Made by a program: the position numbers and the translations under genes | From: Verticillium longisporum | Taxonomy: Eukaryota > Ascomycota > Sordariomycetes > Glomerellales > Plectosphaerellaceae | DNA: 64,000 nucleotides | Direction of reading: 5' to 3' | Assembly: GCA_019188255.1 (NCBI GenBank) | Contig: JAETXT010000016.1 | Coordinates: forward strand, 372,001-436,000 | The notes under the pieces: model-generated | What the model was told of the DNA's origin: nothing | Seen by the model: the letters and a program-made list of their open reading frames with translations, nothing else | The model's database searches: none | Shown here: in pieces, positions 1 to 10,371 of the stretch | How positions within the stretch are numbered: the stretch's first letter is position 1 | How the letters are laid out: the number at the start of each line of letters is the position of its first letter

Positions 1-1616
1 CCTAGTCGTTACACCGACGCCGACCATGTCGCTTCTCGTCGGCTTGCTTGTGGTGATCACTTTGGGGATTCGTGTTGCGCGTACTAACGGCTTGATGTTC
101 TCCGTGTTATCGACGGGTAAATCCTCGTCTGTTGCTATTCGTAGCTTGAAGGATGTGAACAGCCCCGTGTTGAGTGTCGTGAGCGGGTGGTTACTCTGCA
201 GTGTGGTGTGTGCATACCTACCCAAAAAGTCGTGGCTCGTCTTGCGAACCGCGAAGCCGCCCGCCCGGCCGTGGCTGCGCCTTAACGATCCGTAAGCCTC
301 ATGCTCCATCGCGAACCTTCCCACAGGAGTGCCCGGGCCCCAGGCAAGGCCAAGATGGTGCCGCCTCGTCGCGGTCGTGTCATCTGCGTTTGCACCTTAA
401 GCCAGCCGCAATGCCAACCCGTCTGTAAGCCGACCAACATGCGCACCCGTCCTTTCGCGCCACTGTGCCATCTCGGAGGTCTCGAGTGCAGGGGCCACTA
501 CGCAGGCGATACCACGTCATCGCGAGGCACCCTAGGTACGAACTAGGGGCTATACCGGAAACGCGGACAATGCCATGCCACATGGCGGCCCAGCAGAACT
601 AGGAGCATATCCGGTAAACCGGCGATACAACGTCTGCATAACGGCCCAGGTACGAGCTGGGAACGCATCTCCCCCACTACCTTCTGGTCCCGACCACGGC
701 GCGCTAAGGCCCACCGGTAATCTGCGGTCCTACCGTCGTTCCTGTCAGTGAATGCCATCGGGACGGCTGCCATCCTGTCTCACCCAGACGCGCAGAGGCC
801 CCATAGCGCTACCGCTTGGTGCGCCCGTCCCGACGGTAGCAGAGCGTCGAGCGTGTCGACGAGGTCCGATCGGTAGACCATTTCGGTGTTGCGGGGATGC
901 GGGATTACGCGAACGTCAGCACGCGCCGTCGGAGGGGTAGGTGGTAGCGGTCGTTGTGGCCATCGTCCTGATCGATGATTGTGCCATCGCGGAATTGACT
1001 GCTCGTTACGCCGGGGGATCCTGGATCTGGTGTGGCCATGGTTTAACATTTCTTTGTCAATAATCGGGTGCTTGCTACGTTAAGTCTTGATCTTGGGTCT
1101 ACATCAAGAACCCTCTCATCGACATCCAGAACAGGATGTGCCAAAAAATCGTACGGCAGGAATACGAAGAAAAAGAAAACAAAAAGGCGTACGATGATCC
1201 CAGGTTAGGCAAATGGAACAAGGTACATTCAACACCATCAACTCGCAATCACTTATAGTCGACAAAGGTTCATTACCTAGACCACATGTTCCCTTGCACT
1301 TTCCCCGGATTGATTTGAGCCCCGTTCCCAAAGCTGTTACCGGAGATGGTTCGACCTCTATTATCTACTTCAGGCCTGGCACCTGACCGTAGCGGTTCTG
1401 AAGTCGATGCTCGAAGGTCGGAACTTCCCCGGCCCCCGGTTCTAGAGTCCTCGTCGAGGTGGTAGCGCTCGATGACCGTAGCTGCCGAGAATTCCCGCCA
1501 ATTCTTGTTCTTGTCACCTGCGCAGGGCGGGTACGGCGAGCACGAAATGATCTCTGTCAAGGTACTGGATCTTCGGCGCGACTGTAGGCACATACAGAGG
1601 AATGGACTTAGCTATA
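1..1616. other. Gene-poor leader region
   Basis: Only short, overlapping open frames in all directions with no recognisable domain, no consistent splice signals and no clear codon bias. I see no RNA gene here. It may be decayed repeat sequence. Confidence 0.4.
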
Positions 1617-2564
1617 TTACATGCGCGACCTGAAAAACTCTTGAATGGTTGCGTCCGAAGATGACATGATCACTTGTGTTGCCCCATCGCCTAAAGTGAT
1701 ACACTTCGCGTTGAATACATGATCGAAGGAAGTAATCAACATCTGTTGCCCGCCCGTACCCACCTTCATGTCTTCTACTAAATGACCTCGGCCAGACCAT
1801 GCATGTGGGGAGGCGTCAACTTCATCGGGGCACTGCTTTGATGCTGGTGGCTCAGAAACATGTCTCCAATATTCTTCAGCAGCCCTTGTGGCTTCGTTCT
1901 GAAACTTCGGAGTCCCTGTAGCGAGATGTGTGGCGTGACCTTCCATTGGGCGAAGGTGGAGGATCATGTTTTCCAATCTTTCGCTGCATTCGCCCAATAC
2001 CCGGAGGGTCATGGTGTCGGCCCAGGGTATGTCTTCTGTTGAGAACCCTGCAGTGTTTCCACTGGTCTGCTTTTCGTTTGATACAGACTGGGGCTTCAAA
2101 CTGTTGATCAGTTCGCGAACAGCAGCAAACCCTCGTACACAAATCTCCAGACAGTTCTTGGTGCTTTCTTGTTCTCTCTCAAACTGGCGAGTGTCTGCCG
2201 ATATCGAGGTGGAGCAGGGCCTACTTCTTGAAGTAGAGTCTGCTGCAGGTGGCTGTCGAGGTCTTTTCGTGGCGACGGTATCATGTCTTTGTGCTATAAG
2301 AGTAGTTGAGAGTACAAGGTTGCTGCTTGTACGAGTGGAGGAATAAGCCCGTGGAGATGGTCGTTTTATACCAAACCAGAACATTTTTGATGCGCCTACT
2401 GCGGAGTGTAGGAAGCATAGCGTTGGTGCGTGGCAAATATCAGCTTCAGTGCTTTCAGTGTGGGCTATTGTTGAGGGGTGGTACCCCAACCCAAGCGCCT
2501 GGCTGGCGGTACGGTTTAGCGGAAGCTTATGTCGAAGTAAGAGCAGTTCCTTCCTGGTTATCAT
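1617..2564 (-). CDS. Fragment of fungal N-terminal helical domain protein (NLR/ankyrin-type, PigL_N-like)
   Basis: The 315-codon frame holds, from about residue 128 on, the pattern of the fungal N-terminal domain found at the start of NACHT/NLR, ankyrin and azaphilone-cluster L-type proteins. A charged helix (FEREQESTKNCLEIC) is followed by a linker, then VEDMKVGTGGQQMLITS and the segment aligning with the family's LGDLISAK-GA--QWLGQMSD end. The first roughly 120 residues are Ser/Thr/Pro-rich and do not look like the helices that normally precede, so the true first exon is missing or lies elsewhere. No nucleotide-binding domain or repeats follow downstream, so this is a stand-alone domain or a remnant. 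Such proteins are thought to act in non-self recognition or cell-death signalling; that role is inferred from the family only. Confidence 0.5.
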   Translation of the reverse strand: MITRKELLLLRHKLPLNRTASQALGLGYHPSTIAHTESTEADICHAPTLCFLHSAVGASKMFWFGIKRPSPRAYSSTRTSSNLVLSTTLIAQRHDTVATKRPRQPPAADSTSRSRPCSTSISADTRQFEREQESTKNCLEICVRGFAAVRELINSLKPQSVSNEKQTSGNTAGFSTEDIPWADTMTLRVLGECSERLENMILHLRPMEGHATHLATGTPKFQNEATRAAEEYWRHVSEPPASKQCPDEVDASPHAWSGRGHLVEDMKVGTGGQQMLITSFDHVFNAKCITLGDGATQVIMSSSDATIQEFFRSRM

Positions 2565-3107
2565 AACGATGTAGGATCGTAGGGCGGATCTGAGACCTCC
2601 CCAGTCTATTCCGCAGATGGCAGATCATTTGTTTGGCCCGAAAATCTGCAACGCCAGGCAAGGGATGTCCGCTGACCCGGTCATGGTGATGACTGAGGTG
2701 ACCGGTCATGATGTGACGTATAGCGGCTTTTCCATACTGCGCCTAAGATTATAATGCAAACTTTATGAAATTAATAGTCGCAAAACAACATGTATGACGC
2801 TTAGAGACTTCAGCGAAGCTAATGAGGCGATTTCCGGACAAATGGGGCAACGAGACTCTCATAATTAGGTTCAGGTACCTTTGTTGCTAGACGCTTACAT
2901 GAATTTAGGGTTGGGCTCAGGAAAGCTCGACGCGAACAGCGAGCTGGCGCGTTGACGTGATCGGGCCTTGTATACCATCGTATCCTCTTCTACCTCGATC
3001 GCGGTATTGCAAAGGAAAAGCCAAGATCATTCATCGGTCGGGTATTCATAGCAGCCAAAGTTACGGACGGTTCGCTTATGCTTCATAGAAATTTCTTCGG
3101 CTGTGGC
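2565..3107. other. Intergenic, nothing recognised
   Basis: No coding signal, repeat or RNA structure that I can support; the stretch 2750-2800 is locally AT-rich. Confidence 0.3.
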
Positions 3108-3338
3108 CTACAGAACTTTGAGAATTCTTCCCTGGAATCGCATGTCGTACATAATGTTGTGGCAAAGCTTCACTGAACGGGTCATCTGGACGAGATTGTT
3201 GGCATTATAGCCATCCGCCAGCCCCGTGTCAGCGATGGAGTCAGCCATTCCCACTGCTTCGAGATCGCCAAGAGGGAGTACAATTCTCCCGTTTCTCGCG
3301 TCGTCGATGTCGCACAGAGAGGATATGACACCAAACAA
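3108..3338 (-). CDS. Probable terminal exon of an unidentified gene
   Basis: A 76-codon frame with balanced amino-acid composition. The same frame stays open upstream to a plausible 3' splice site (CTGCTGTAG) near 3368, so this may be the last exon of a longer minus-strand gene whose other exons I cannot find. No domain recognised; it could also be a relic. It lies just upstream of LINE-A. Confidence 0.25.
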   Translation of the reverse strand: MFGVISSLCDIDDARNGRIVLPLGDLEAVGMADSIADTGLADGYNANNLVQMTRSVKLCHNIMYDMRFQGRILKVL

Positions 3339-3840
3339 TCCGTCATCGAAGCCTCGTCGGTATGTCTACAGCAGATGTGAGGGCAAACACTCGGGCCTCC
3401 AGAGGCTAGCTGGCTCTCTGAGCTCCGGGGTCCACTACAGGTCGACAGCCTCCCACACGGCGGTGCAGTCGAGCAGGTGGGTCGACCTAAGGGAGCAGTA
3501 GCTCGTCAGGCATGCGGGGTCAGCGGTTCCCTTGCTCGTCGCGCAGACGAATCTATGGCGTTATTAGGCGACAGGAAAGAGACGTGAATGGAAGCGCACA
3601 GTCTACACGTATTGGAAGCGTCCTTGAGGAGAGTATCCTCGTCGTGGCCGGTGCGCATGATGATCTGTTTGATGACGCACACGAGAGCCCCGCTTACCAC
3701 GCCACCTCGGCCGAAAAACATCAACACCAGCGAGAACGAAATTTTTGAAATCCGAAGCTACCAAAAGCCCCAGAACACGATCTGAAAGGTCAATTGGATA
3801 GCCTGCTGCCCGTCGTGAAGCCCATAGCGACGAGGGCACC
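3339..3840. other. Sequence 5' of LINE-A ORF1
   Basis: No gene. Part of this stretch is probably the LINE-A 5' untranslated region, but without a second copy of this end the element boundary cannot be fixed. Confidence 0.3.
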
Positions 3841-5513
3841 ATGGCGACCCCGTGGCCCGAGGAACACCCCTGGCCAACTCCCTTCCGAGAGCACGCCGCG
3901 AAATTGAGCAGATACCTACAGGCAGCACTGAAGTCTATCGACAGCGCAAACGGACAACTTATCGAACCTCAAAGAGTCAGAGCTGCGTTCATTGGGGCTC
4001 TGACGCTCGTCGCCAAGTTGCAGAACATTCCCGACCTCGAGAACATCCGCGACGCGATTGCAAACCTCCATACCGAAACCAAAACGCCAGCGAGAATGCT
4101 ATCCGAGCCACGAACAACCTCCGAGAAGAACTAAACAATACAAACAAGTCAATGCAGCAGAACACCACCGGTATCAAGGAGAATACAGCCGCCGCGAGGG
4201 CAGCCAACGCCGTCGCCAAGGAGGCACTGGAGGCGAACAAGATGACTCTCAAGATGGTCAGGGATGCGAAGACACTGGGACCGATGAATCCAGGCAGCAT
4301 CGCACGCACATATGCCAGTGTAGCCGCCAGGGGAGGACTAGCAGTTAGCATGCATAACCCACAGAACCACAGAACGTCCCACGTACAGACCCTGCGTGAG
4401 ATCATTGTGAACATCAGAGACCCAATCACCATCACCAACCTCAGAGCCATGGGCCCCCGCAGCCTCAAAGCCCACGTAGACCGCGCCATTGAACAGAGCA
4501 GTAACGAGAACATTGACAAACTGAAGGTAGCATCGGCTAACCAGCTGAAGAGTGGCGACTTGAGCATCAAAACAGCCACGATAGCAGACATGGAAGCGCT
4601 CCGCCAGTTCGCTGGGGACTGGGAACATCGCATCGGCAACGGCGCCTCGGTACGGATCCCGACTTACGGCATATTAGCACACGGCATACGAACCAGCTCC
4701 ATGGACATGGACAACTTTGCACAACTGAGCGACGAGCTGCTACAGGACAACAGACCGTTCATCCCTACCGCGGAGATCAAACACATCGACTGGCTGACCC
4801 GGTCCGCCCATACGAAGTCCGCATCCACTATTGTCGTGGAATTCTCCAAGGCGGAGGACGCCAACAAGATCATCGACGAGGGCCTCATCTGGCAAGGCGA
4901 AGTTTTCCAATGCGAACGATACGACAGACAGTGCCGCCTGAGGCAATGCTTCAGATGTCATAAATATGGCCACATAGGAACCCAGTGCAAGGCACCCCTA
5001 GCATGCGGCTACTGCGCGCAAGAGCATGCAACCCGAGAGTGTCCCTCCAAGAACGACGCGGCCACGCCCCGGAAGTGCGCCGTGTGTGACGGCAGCCACG
5101 AAGCATGGCACGGCCAGTGCCCGGCCAGGACACGAGAAATGACCAGAATCAGGGAAGCCTACAAATCACGACCAAAGTACCACCCGGAGAACATCTCGAT
5201 CACGACATCCACGGCAACCGAAAGTCAACCCCGAACGGCGACAAGGATCGGGCGACCAGTCCTGGAACCAGGCCAACCCCAAGGAGCGCGGTCGAACCGC
5301 AGCAGATCGCCTGTGAAGAAAGTACAGAAGAGAGCGAACCCATGCAATCCAAGAAACGATGAGAACGTCGAAGACACGATCAGAGTCGCCTGCGACGATG
5401 CCAGGCCGAAGCGCATCATAGTACGACCCCGACGGGCTCTCGAAGCCATAGACGGCAACATTCAGCCGACACACGACAGCAACAGAATGGAAATCGTGGA
5501 CGACAACGAATGA
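3841..5513 (+). CDS. LINE-A ORF1, gag-like nucleic-acid-binding protein (frameshifted)
   Basis: Coding starts at the ATG at 3841 and shifts frame near 4080-4090. The first 80 or so codons are in one frame and the rest, to the stop at 5511-5513, in the -1 frame. An A4 run at about 4080 is the likely site of a one-base loss. The C-terminal part has three zinc knuckles in a row: CX2CX4HX4C (CFRCHKYGHIGTQC), CX2CX3HX4C and CX2CX3HX6C, followed by a basic tail. In LINEs this protein binds the element RNA to form the retrotransposition particle. The last four bases form ATGA with the ORF2 start. The alternative is that the frame change is a sequencing error and the protein is whole. Confidence 0.8.
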
Positions 5514-8500
5514 TCACGCAAAACACGCTCACAATACTACAGTACAATGTTAGAAAATCGAAAGATACGGTGATGGCCACGCTCCTCCGCGACCCCAGGA
5601 TCGATAACTACGACATCCTCGCCATCCAGGAACCGTGGAAGAACCCATTCAGCGACACGACACACCACCCAGCAAAGGACCGGTTCTACCTCTGCTATCC
5701 CGCTAGCGAGGGAGGACACCCTGCGAGGGTATGCTTTTTCGTCAATAAGAGGCTCGACCATTCAAAGTGGTCTTTTCGTCAGAACGGCAGAGATCTTTGT
5801 AGTATCATTCTAATCACTAGAGGCGATCCGGAAACGCACCTCGCCGTACACAACATCTATCACCCGACTCAACAGGATGAGGCCAGATCAAGAGCCCTGC
5901 ACCGGCTGAGAGCCGCGCTCGAGGACAATAGACACATGGAACAAATGGCGGTCGGGGACTTCAACCTGCACCACGAGATCTGGGGAGGAAGCGATATCCG
6001 ATCACCAGACATTGAAGCGAACGAACTGATCGAACTGATGGACGATTTCGACCTGACCAGCCAGCTGCCCCCAGGAACGATTACATATGAACAAGGAGAT
6101 CGTCGCACGACCATCGACCTCTGTCTCACCACCATGGGAGTCGCCGATATGCTGATCAGATGCGAGATAGAAGATGATGTCAGCCACGACTCAGACCATC
6201 TTCCCATCGTCACTTCCCTCAACCTAGCAGTCATGACGCTACAACCACAAGAGAGGCGAAACTGGAAGGCAATCGACGAAGTCACATTCAAGGAGACTCT
6301 CAGACGCGCGCTTCCCAGCCTGAAAAGGCCCAGGACAAAGACGGGCCTCAACAGATACGTCGAAGAAACAGTCCAAGCCATCTCCAATGCCGTAGAGCAT
6401 GGAGTGCCCACTAAGATCCACTCACCGAGATCAAAAGAAGGGTGGAACGAGGAATGCACCAGGATCCTGGCGAAAACCAAACAACTGAGACGAGCATACA
6501 GTCAGCAACAGACCGAGGAAAGTTGGGAAGAGTATCGCGCGGCAAGGAACCAAAAGGGTCGAGTCATCCAGAAGGCACTCAGGAAAATGCATCGCGAGAA
6601 AGTGGAACAAGCTGCAGAATCTCCAACATCGCTCTGGAAAATCGCCAAATGGGCACGAACAAGACAGAACCAAACCCCAACCGTCACACCAGAAATCCAA
6701 AAACCCAACACAGCCGAAAAGGCGACCACGCCGGAAGAGAAAGCGGCACTCTTCAAAGAGACATTCTTTCCGATGCCCCCAGAAGCCAACCTCGCAGACA
6801 TGGAGAACGCAGTTTACGATGACCAACTCCCAATGCCACCAGTCGCAGAGCAAGAGGTAGACGATGCCATACAAGAGGCAGCACCACCACTCAAGGCTCC
6901 AGGGCCTGACAGCATTATCAACAGAGCACTGCAGCTAGCGAAGCCATTGATAATGCCCCACCTGGCCCGAATCTTCAACCAGAGCCTGAGGCTCGGGTAC
7001 TGCCCGCAGCACTTCAGAAAATCCACAACGGTGGTACTTCGAAAGCCCGACAAAACCAACTACACAACACCAAAGGCATACCGACCAATAGCGTTACTGA
7101 ATACCATCGGAATGATCATGGACGCCATTGTGGCGAAGAGGCTGAGCTACACGGCTGAGACACATCAACTGCTACCACAGACGCACATGGGGGGGAGGAA
7201 GCAAAGATCAACAGAACATGCCCTACATCTCATCATCGACAAAGTGTACGAGGCATGGAACACCGGAGACGGGAAGGTGGCTAGCCTCCTACTCCTCGAT
7301 GTATCAGGAGCCTTCGACAACGTTTCCCATAGTCGACTCCTACACAACCTCAGGAAGAGGAGAATAGACGAGGCAACGGTCAGGTGGATAGCCAGCTTCC
7401 TCAGCCAGCGGCAGACAGAAATCCACATAGACGGATTCAAGTCAGAAACCTACACGCTGACCACCGGCATACCCCAGGGCTCGCCTTTGTCGCCGATTCT
7501 GTACCTCTTCTACAATGCAGATCTTCTCGAGAAATGCAACCAGCTAGAGGATACTGCAGCCACGGGATTCATCGACGACATCGCCATACTCTCCTGGGGC
7601 GACACAACAGAAGAGACATGCCGAAAGCTCCAACAGGCGCTCCAAGCAGCCGAGAACTGGGCCTCGACCCACGCCTCCGTCTTTGCGCCTGAGAAGTTTC
7701 AGCTCACCCACTTCACAAGAGCCAGAACCAGAATCGATACAAATAGGCCACTGCAGACCAGCTGGGGCGGAATCGCGCCTAAATCGACGTGTAAATACCT
7801 CGGCCTCATCATGGACTCCACCCTGACATGGAAACAACACATCGACGAGATGGAACGTAAAGTCTCCACTACCATCACAGCACTCAGTAGCTTGGGAAAT
7901 TCCGCGTGGGGGATGGGAACGAAGGACATGAGGGCAATATACAGGGGCGTCGCAGTGCCGCAAATGATGTACCCCTGCTCCGCATGGTCCAACGCCAGCT
8001 GGGGAGGCAAAGGATACACCAAACGAACACTGCAACGACTAGAGAGACTACAGGCCAGAGCTGCAAGGGTAATGAGCGGTGCCTTCAAGGCGACGTCATC
8101 ACCAGCACTAGACATCGAAATGCACCTCCTCCCTATTGAACAGCAAATCCGCAAACACAATCTACTCTCAATTGGGAGAATAGGCGGTACGGCCAGCCCG
8201 CGGCCGTCCAGCACCCCACACAGAAGGAAGGAGAAGATAAGCCCCAGAGAAACCATCAAACAGGAACTGCAGCAAAGGCCATCTCCGGACGGCAGGCAGC
8301 ACGAAAAGATTGAACCCTTTGTCGTCCCGCCCTGGTGGCAGGGACCACAGGTGTACATCGAAGATGACATGGAAACAGCCCAGGAGGAGCATCGGAGACA
8401 ACAACGGCGCGAGACAGGCGCGATCCATGTTTACACAGACGGAAGCGGAATCAATGGCCGGATCGGCGCCGCAGCAGTCTGCACAACGACCGGTGAGACC

Positions 8501-9349
8501 GAGACCGCATACATGGGAGCAGACACAACATCGACGGTCTACGCCGGGGAACTCCAAGGCATCATACTGGCACTCCAGGTAGCCCAGGCGGACAGGACAA
8601 GAGGCAACAACAGGAGCAAGCTGCTGATCTATACCGACAACCAAGCAGCCATCAGATCATCAGCCAGACCCAAGGGCAAGTCAGGAGCATACTTGCTCAG
8701 GGACATAGCTCAAAGGATACAGGAGCTCAACAGCCAAGGCCTCCCGACGGAAATCCGATGGATACCAGCACACACAGGAATCCAGGGAAATGAAGACGCA
8801 GACATAGCAGCAAAGGAAGCCACCGGCTGGCGAGAAAACGGGCAGACAGGCCCGACAGCAGACCTGCCAGGGGAACTCTACTCCCTCCAATCGACACTCA
8901 AGACATGGGCACACAAGGAAGCCAGCAGAGCATGGCAAACTAAATGGACGTCGGAGACGAGAGGCAGGACCTCCTTCCGGTACACACCAAAGCCGACCAA
9001 GAAGATCCTGCAGCTCCACGACGGGCTGATCAAGCGACAGAGCGCCATCCTGGTGCAGATGCGCACTGAGAAGATCGGCCTCAAGAAGTTCCTCTTCAAC
9101 CGAAGAGTCCCGGACATCACGGACGACAACTGCCCCTGCCGAGAAGGACGACAAACGGTGTCGCACGTCCTGCTGCGATGTCGCCGATTCCGACAACTCC
9201 GACGCCAGGAACTAGGAGCCATTCCAGGACGACACGACCTCCGGGCCTTGCTGAACAAGCGCCAAGCAGCCGCAAAAGCCATCAGATTCATGGAACAGAC
9301 CGAGATCCTTGGGCAATTCAGGATCGAGTCGCAACCCAGACAAAGCTGA
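5510..9349 (+). CDS. LINE-A ORF2, endonuclease-reverse transcriptase-RNase H polyprotein
   Basis: The 1279-aa protein has, in order: an APE-type endonuclease (about residues 1-235) with NVRK, IQEP, GDFN, TIDL and SDH motifs; a reverse transcriptase (about 450-770) with YRPI, a palm motif FIDD at 687-690 in place of Y/FADD, and [10 protein letters not shown]; an RNase H domain (about 970-1110) with the catalytic D of YTDGS at 977, the ELQG glutamate, TDN at 1043 and the AHTGIQGNEDAD region; and a C-terminal CXCX8HX4C zinc motif starting at C1208. All catalytic acids look present. The enzyme would nick target DNA and prime reverse transcription of the element RNA. The start codon overlaps the ORF1 stop, suggesting termination-reinitiation. 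Confidence 0.93.
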   Translation: MITQNTLTILQYNVRKSKDTVMATLLRDPRIDNYDILAIQEPWKNPFSDTTHHPAKDRFYLCYPASEGGHPARVCFFVNKRLDHSKWSFRQNGRDLCSIILITRGDPETHLAVHNIYHPTQQDEARSRALHRLRAALEDNRHMEQMAVGDFNLHHEIWGGSDIRSPDIEANELIELMDDFDLTSQLPPGTITYEQGDRRTTIDLCLTTMGVADMLIRCEIEDDVSHDSDHLPIVTSLNLAVMTLQPQERRNWKAIDEVTFKETLRRALPSLKRPRTKTGLNRYVEETVQAISNAVEHGVPTKIHSPRSKEGWNEECTRILAKTKQLRRAYSQQQTEESWEEYRAARNQKGRVIQKALRKMHREKVEQAAESPTSLWKIAKWARTRQNQTPTVTPEIQKPNTAEKATTPEEKAALFKETFFPMPPEANLADMENAVYDDQLPMPPVAEQEVDDAIQEAAPPLKAPGPDSIINRALQLAKPLIMPHLARIFNQSLRLGYCPQHFRKSTTVVLRKPDKTNYTTPKAYRPIALLNTIGMIMDAIVAKRLSYTAETHQLLPQTHMGGRKQRSTEHALHLIIDKVYEAWNTGDGKVASLLLLDVSGAFDNVSHSRLLHNLRKRRIDEATVRWIASFLSQRQTEIHIDGFKSETYTLTTGIPQGSPLSPILYLFYNADLLEKCNQLEDTAATGFIDDIAILSWGDTTEETCRKLQQALQAAENWASTHASVFAPEKFQLTHFTRARTRIDTNRPLQTSWGGIAPKSTCKYLGLIMDSTLTWKQHIDEMERKVSTTITALSSLGNSAWGMGTKDMRAIYRGVAVPQMMYPCSAWSNASWGGKGYTKRTLQRLERLQARAARVMSGAFKATSSPALDIEMHLLPIEQQIRKHNLLSIGRIGGTASPRPSSTPHRRKEKISPRETIKQELQQRPSPDGRQHEKIEPFVVPPWWQGPQVYIEDDMETAQEEHRRQQRRETGAIHVYTDGSGINGRIGAAAVCTTTGETETAYMGADTTSTVYAGELQGIILALQVAQADRTRGNNRSKLLIYTDNQAAIRSSARPKGKSGAYLLRDIAQRIQELNSQGLPTEIRWIPAHTGIQGNEDADIAAKEATGWRENGQTGPTADLPGELYSLQSTLKTWAHKEASRAWQTKWTSETRGRTSFRYTPKPTKKILQLHDGLIKRQSAILVQMRTEKIGLKKFLFNRRVPDITDDNCPCREGRQTVSHVLLRCRRFRQLRRQELGAIPGRHDLRALLNKRQAAAKAIRFMEQTEILGQFRIESQPRQS

Positions 9350-9660
9350 GCACTGGGGGGAGACTGTAGGTACGCAGAACCGGCACAGGGGGTATCGCGC
9401 CCCGACAGAGCCTAAGACGTAGTTTGGATTAGTAGAAACCGCGATCTACACGAGGGTGACAGCCAAATGTAGACAGAGGTTGAAGAGCAGAAGCGGGAAA
9501 TTTGGGGACAGCTGGCCGAATGGTTTGGCATTCGGCGAAGTGGGGCACTTGGATTCACATTCGAGCGCGTCGGCTGTCGGCTAAACCTCGCTTACCGGGC
9601 ATAGCCGCTGACTAAGATAGCGGCCACATCCGTGTAGGAAATCAAGTCAAGTCAAGGTAG
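9350..9660 (+). other. LINE-A 3' untranslated region
   Basis: Non-coding, begins just after the ORF2 stop, and is conserved with 53495-53745: shared blocks include GAGCACTGGGGG, TACGCAGAA, CGCGATC and ATAGCCGCTGA. It ends in TCAAGTCAAGTCAAGG. No poly(A) tail. Confidence 0.7.
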
Positions 9661-10371
9661 CACTTAGATAGAACGAACATACACTTTTAATCAACATACT
9701 TACACTACCGAATCTAGGATCCAGGGCTCTCAGGCACAGCCAAAGCTAGGGACGGGGCTCACGTAAGCAGTGAAGCCCATTCGACATAATTAGACTATTT
9801 ATAGGAAAAAGGGGAGTAAATCTAGAATCTATCAGTTCAAAGTTATAGTTCTAACGCCGTCCCCACCGGACGACAGGGCAATGCCGCAGTTCTCATCGCA
9901 ACAGATGAGTAGCTGCACGTCGAAGTGTAGGCAAAGCTGGCCACTCGCAAGGATACTTTCGATTCTGCTGTCTTGGTGCCGGCGCGAGTCATCAGCGCGG
10001 CGTGTTCTGATGGTCCGCGATGCGTTTAGTGCGACAGATGCGATCCAGACCTGACTCATCGGGACGCGAAGGAATCAGGGCGTCACACCTTACGAAGAAT
10101 CAGGACGTGATTCGAGGGCGCTCGGATCATTTAGACAGGTATGGCTGGCAGAGGCCGGTATGAGCCGTGCCACGCGAATCAGGCCGTGATTCGAAAGACC
10201 ATTGGTCCAATAGTTCTTAGGCCTTGAACCTACTGCGCAAGGTTCTTAAGTTTGCCGACGCAAGGAATTTCGGATAAACTCGGGAAGAGCTTTAACAGGA
10301 GTATTTTCTTCTGGCTTCTAGCTAAGGAAGTCTGTATTCTAAACGGAAAATTAAACCCGTCACTCAGCTCC
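9661..10371. other. Intergenic with small palindromes
   Basis: No gene. Two perfect 6-bp-stem palindromes, GAATCAGGACGTGATTC (10097-10113) and GAATCAGGCCGTGATTC (10176-10192), and a partial third unit at 10072 are the only structure I see. Confidence 0.4.

Larger units (their letters stand above)
3841..9660 (+). mobile_element. LINE-A: near full-length non-LTR retrotransposon (Tad1/I-like)
   Basis: Two overlapping cistrons (gag-like ORF1 3841-5513 and endonuclease/RT/RNase H ORF2 5510-9349) are followed by about 310 bp of 3' UTR. The 3' UTR is shared with a 5'-truncated copy at 53485-53745, which fixes the element's 3' end near CAAGGTAGCA at about 9651-9662. Just before this end the sequence shows short TCAAG repeats. 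ORF2 is intact with all catalytic motifs; ORF1 carries one frame change. The element is therefore recent, though possibly inactive. The 5' limit is unknown. Confidence 0.85.

Noticed and set aside
1..30. Possible LTR end (TCGTTACA) at the window start
   Set aside because: Only eight bases resemble the solo-LTR end; too short without flanking context.
3989..4639. 216-codon minus-strand frame with hydrophobic runs inside LINE-A
   Set aside because: Shadow of ORF1, caused by Gln/Ala/Asn-rich codons on the other strand.
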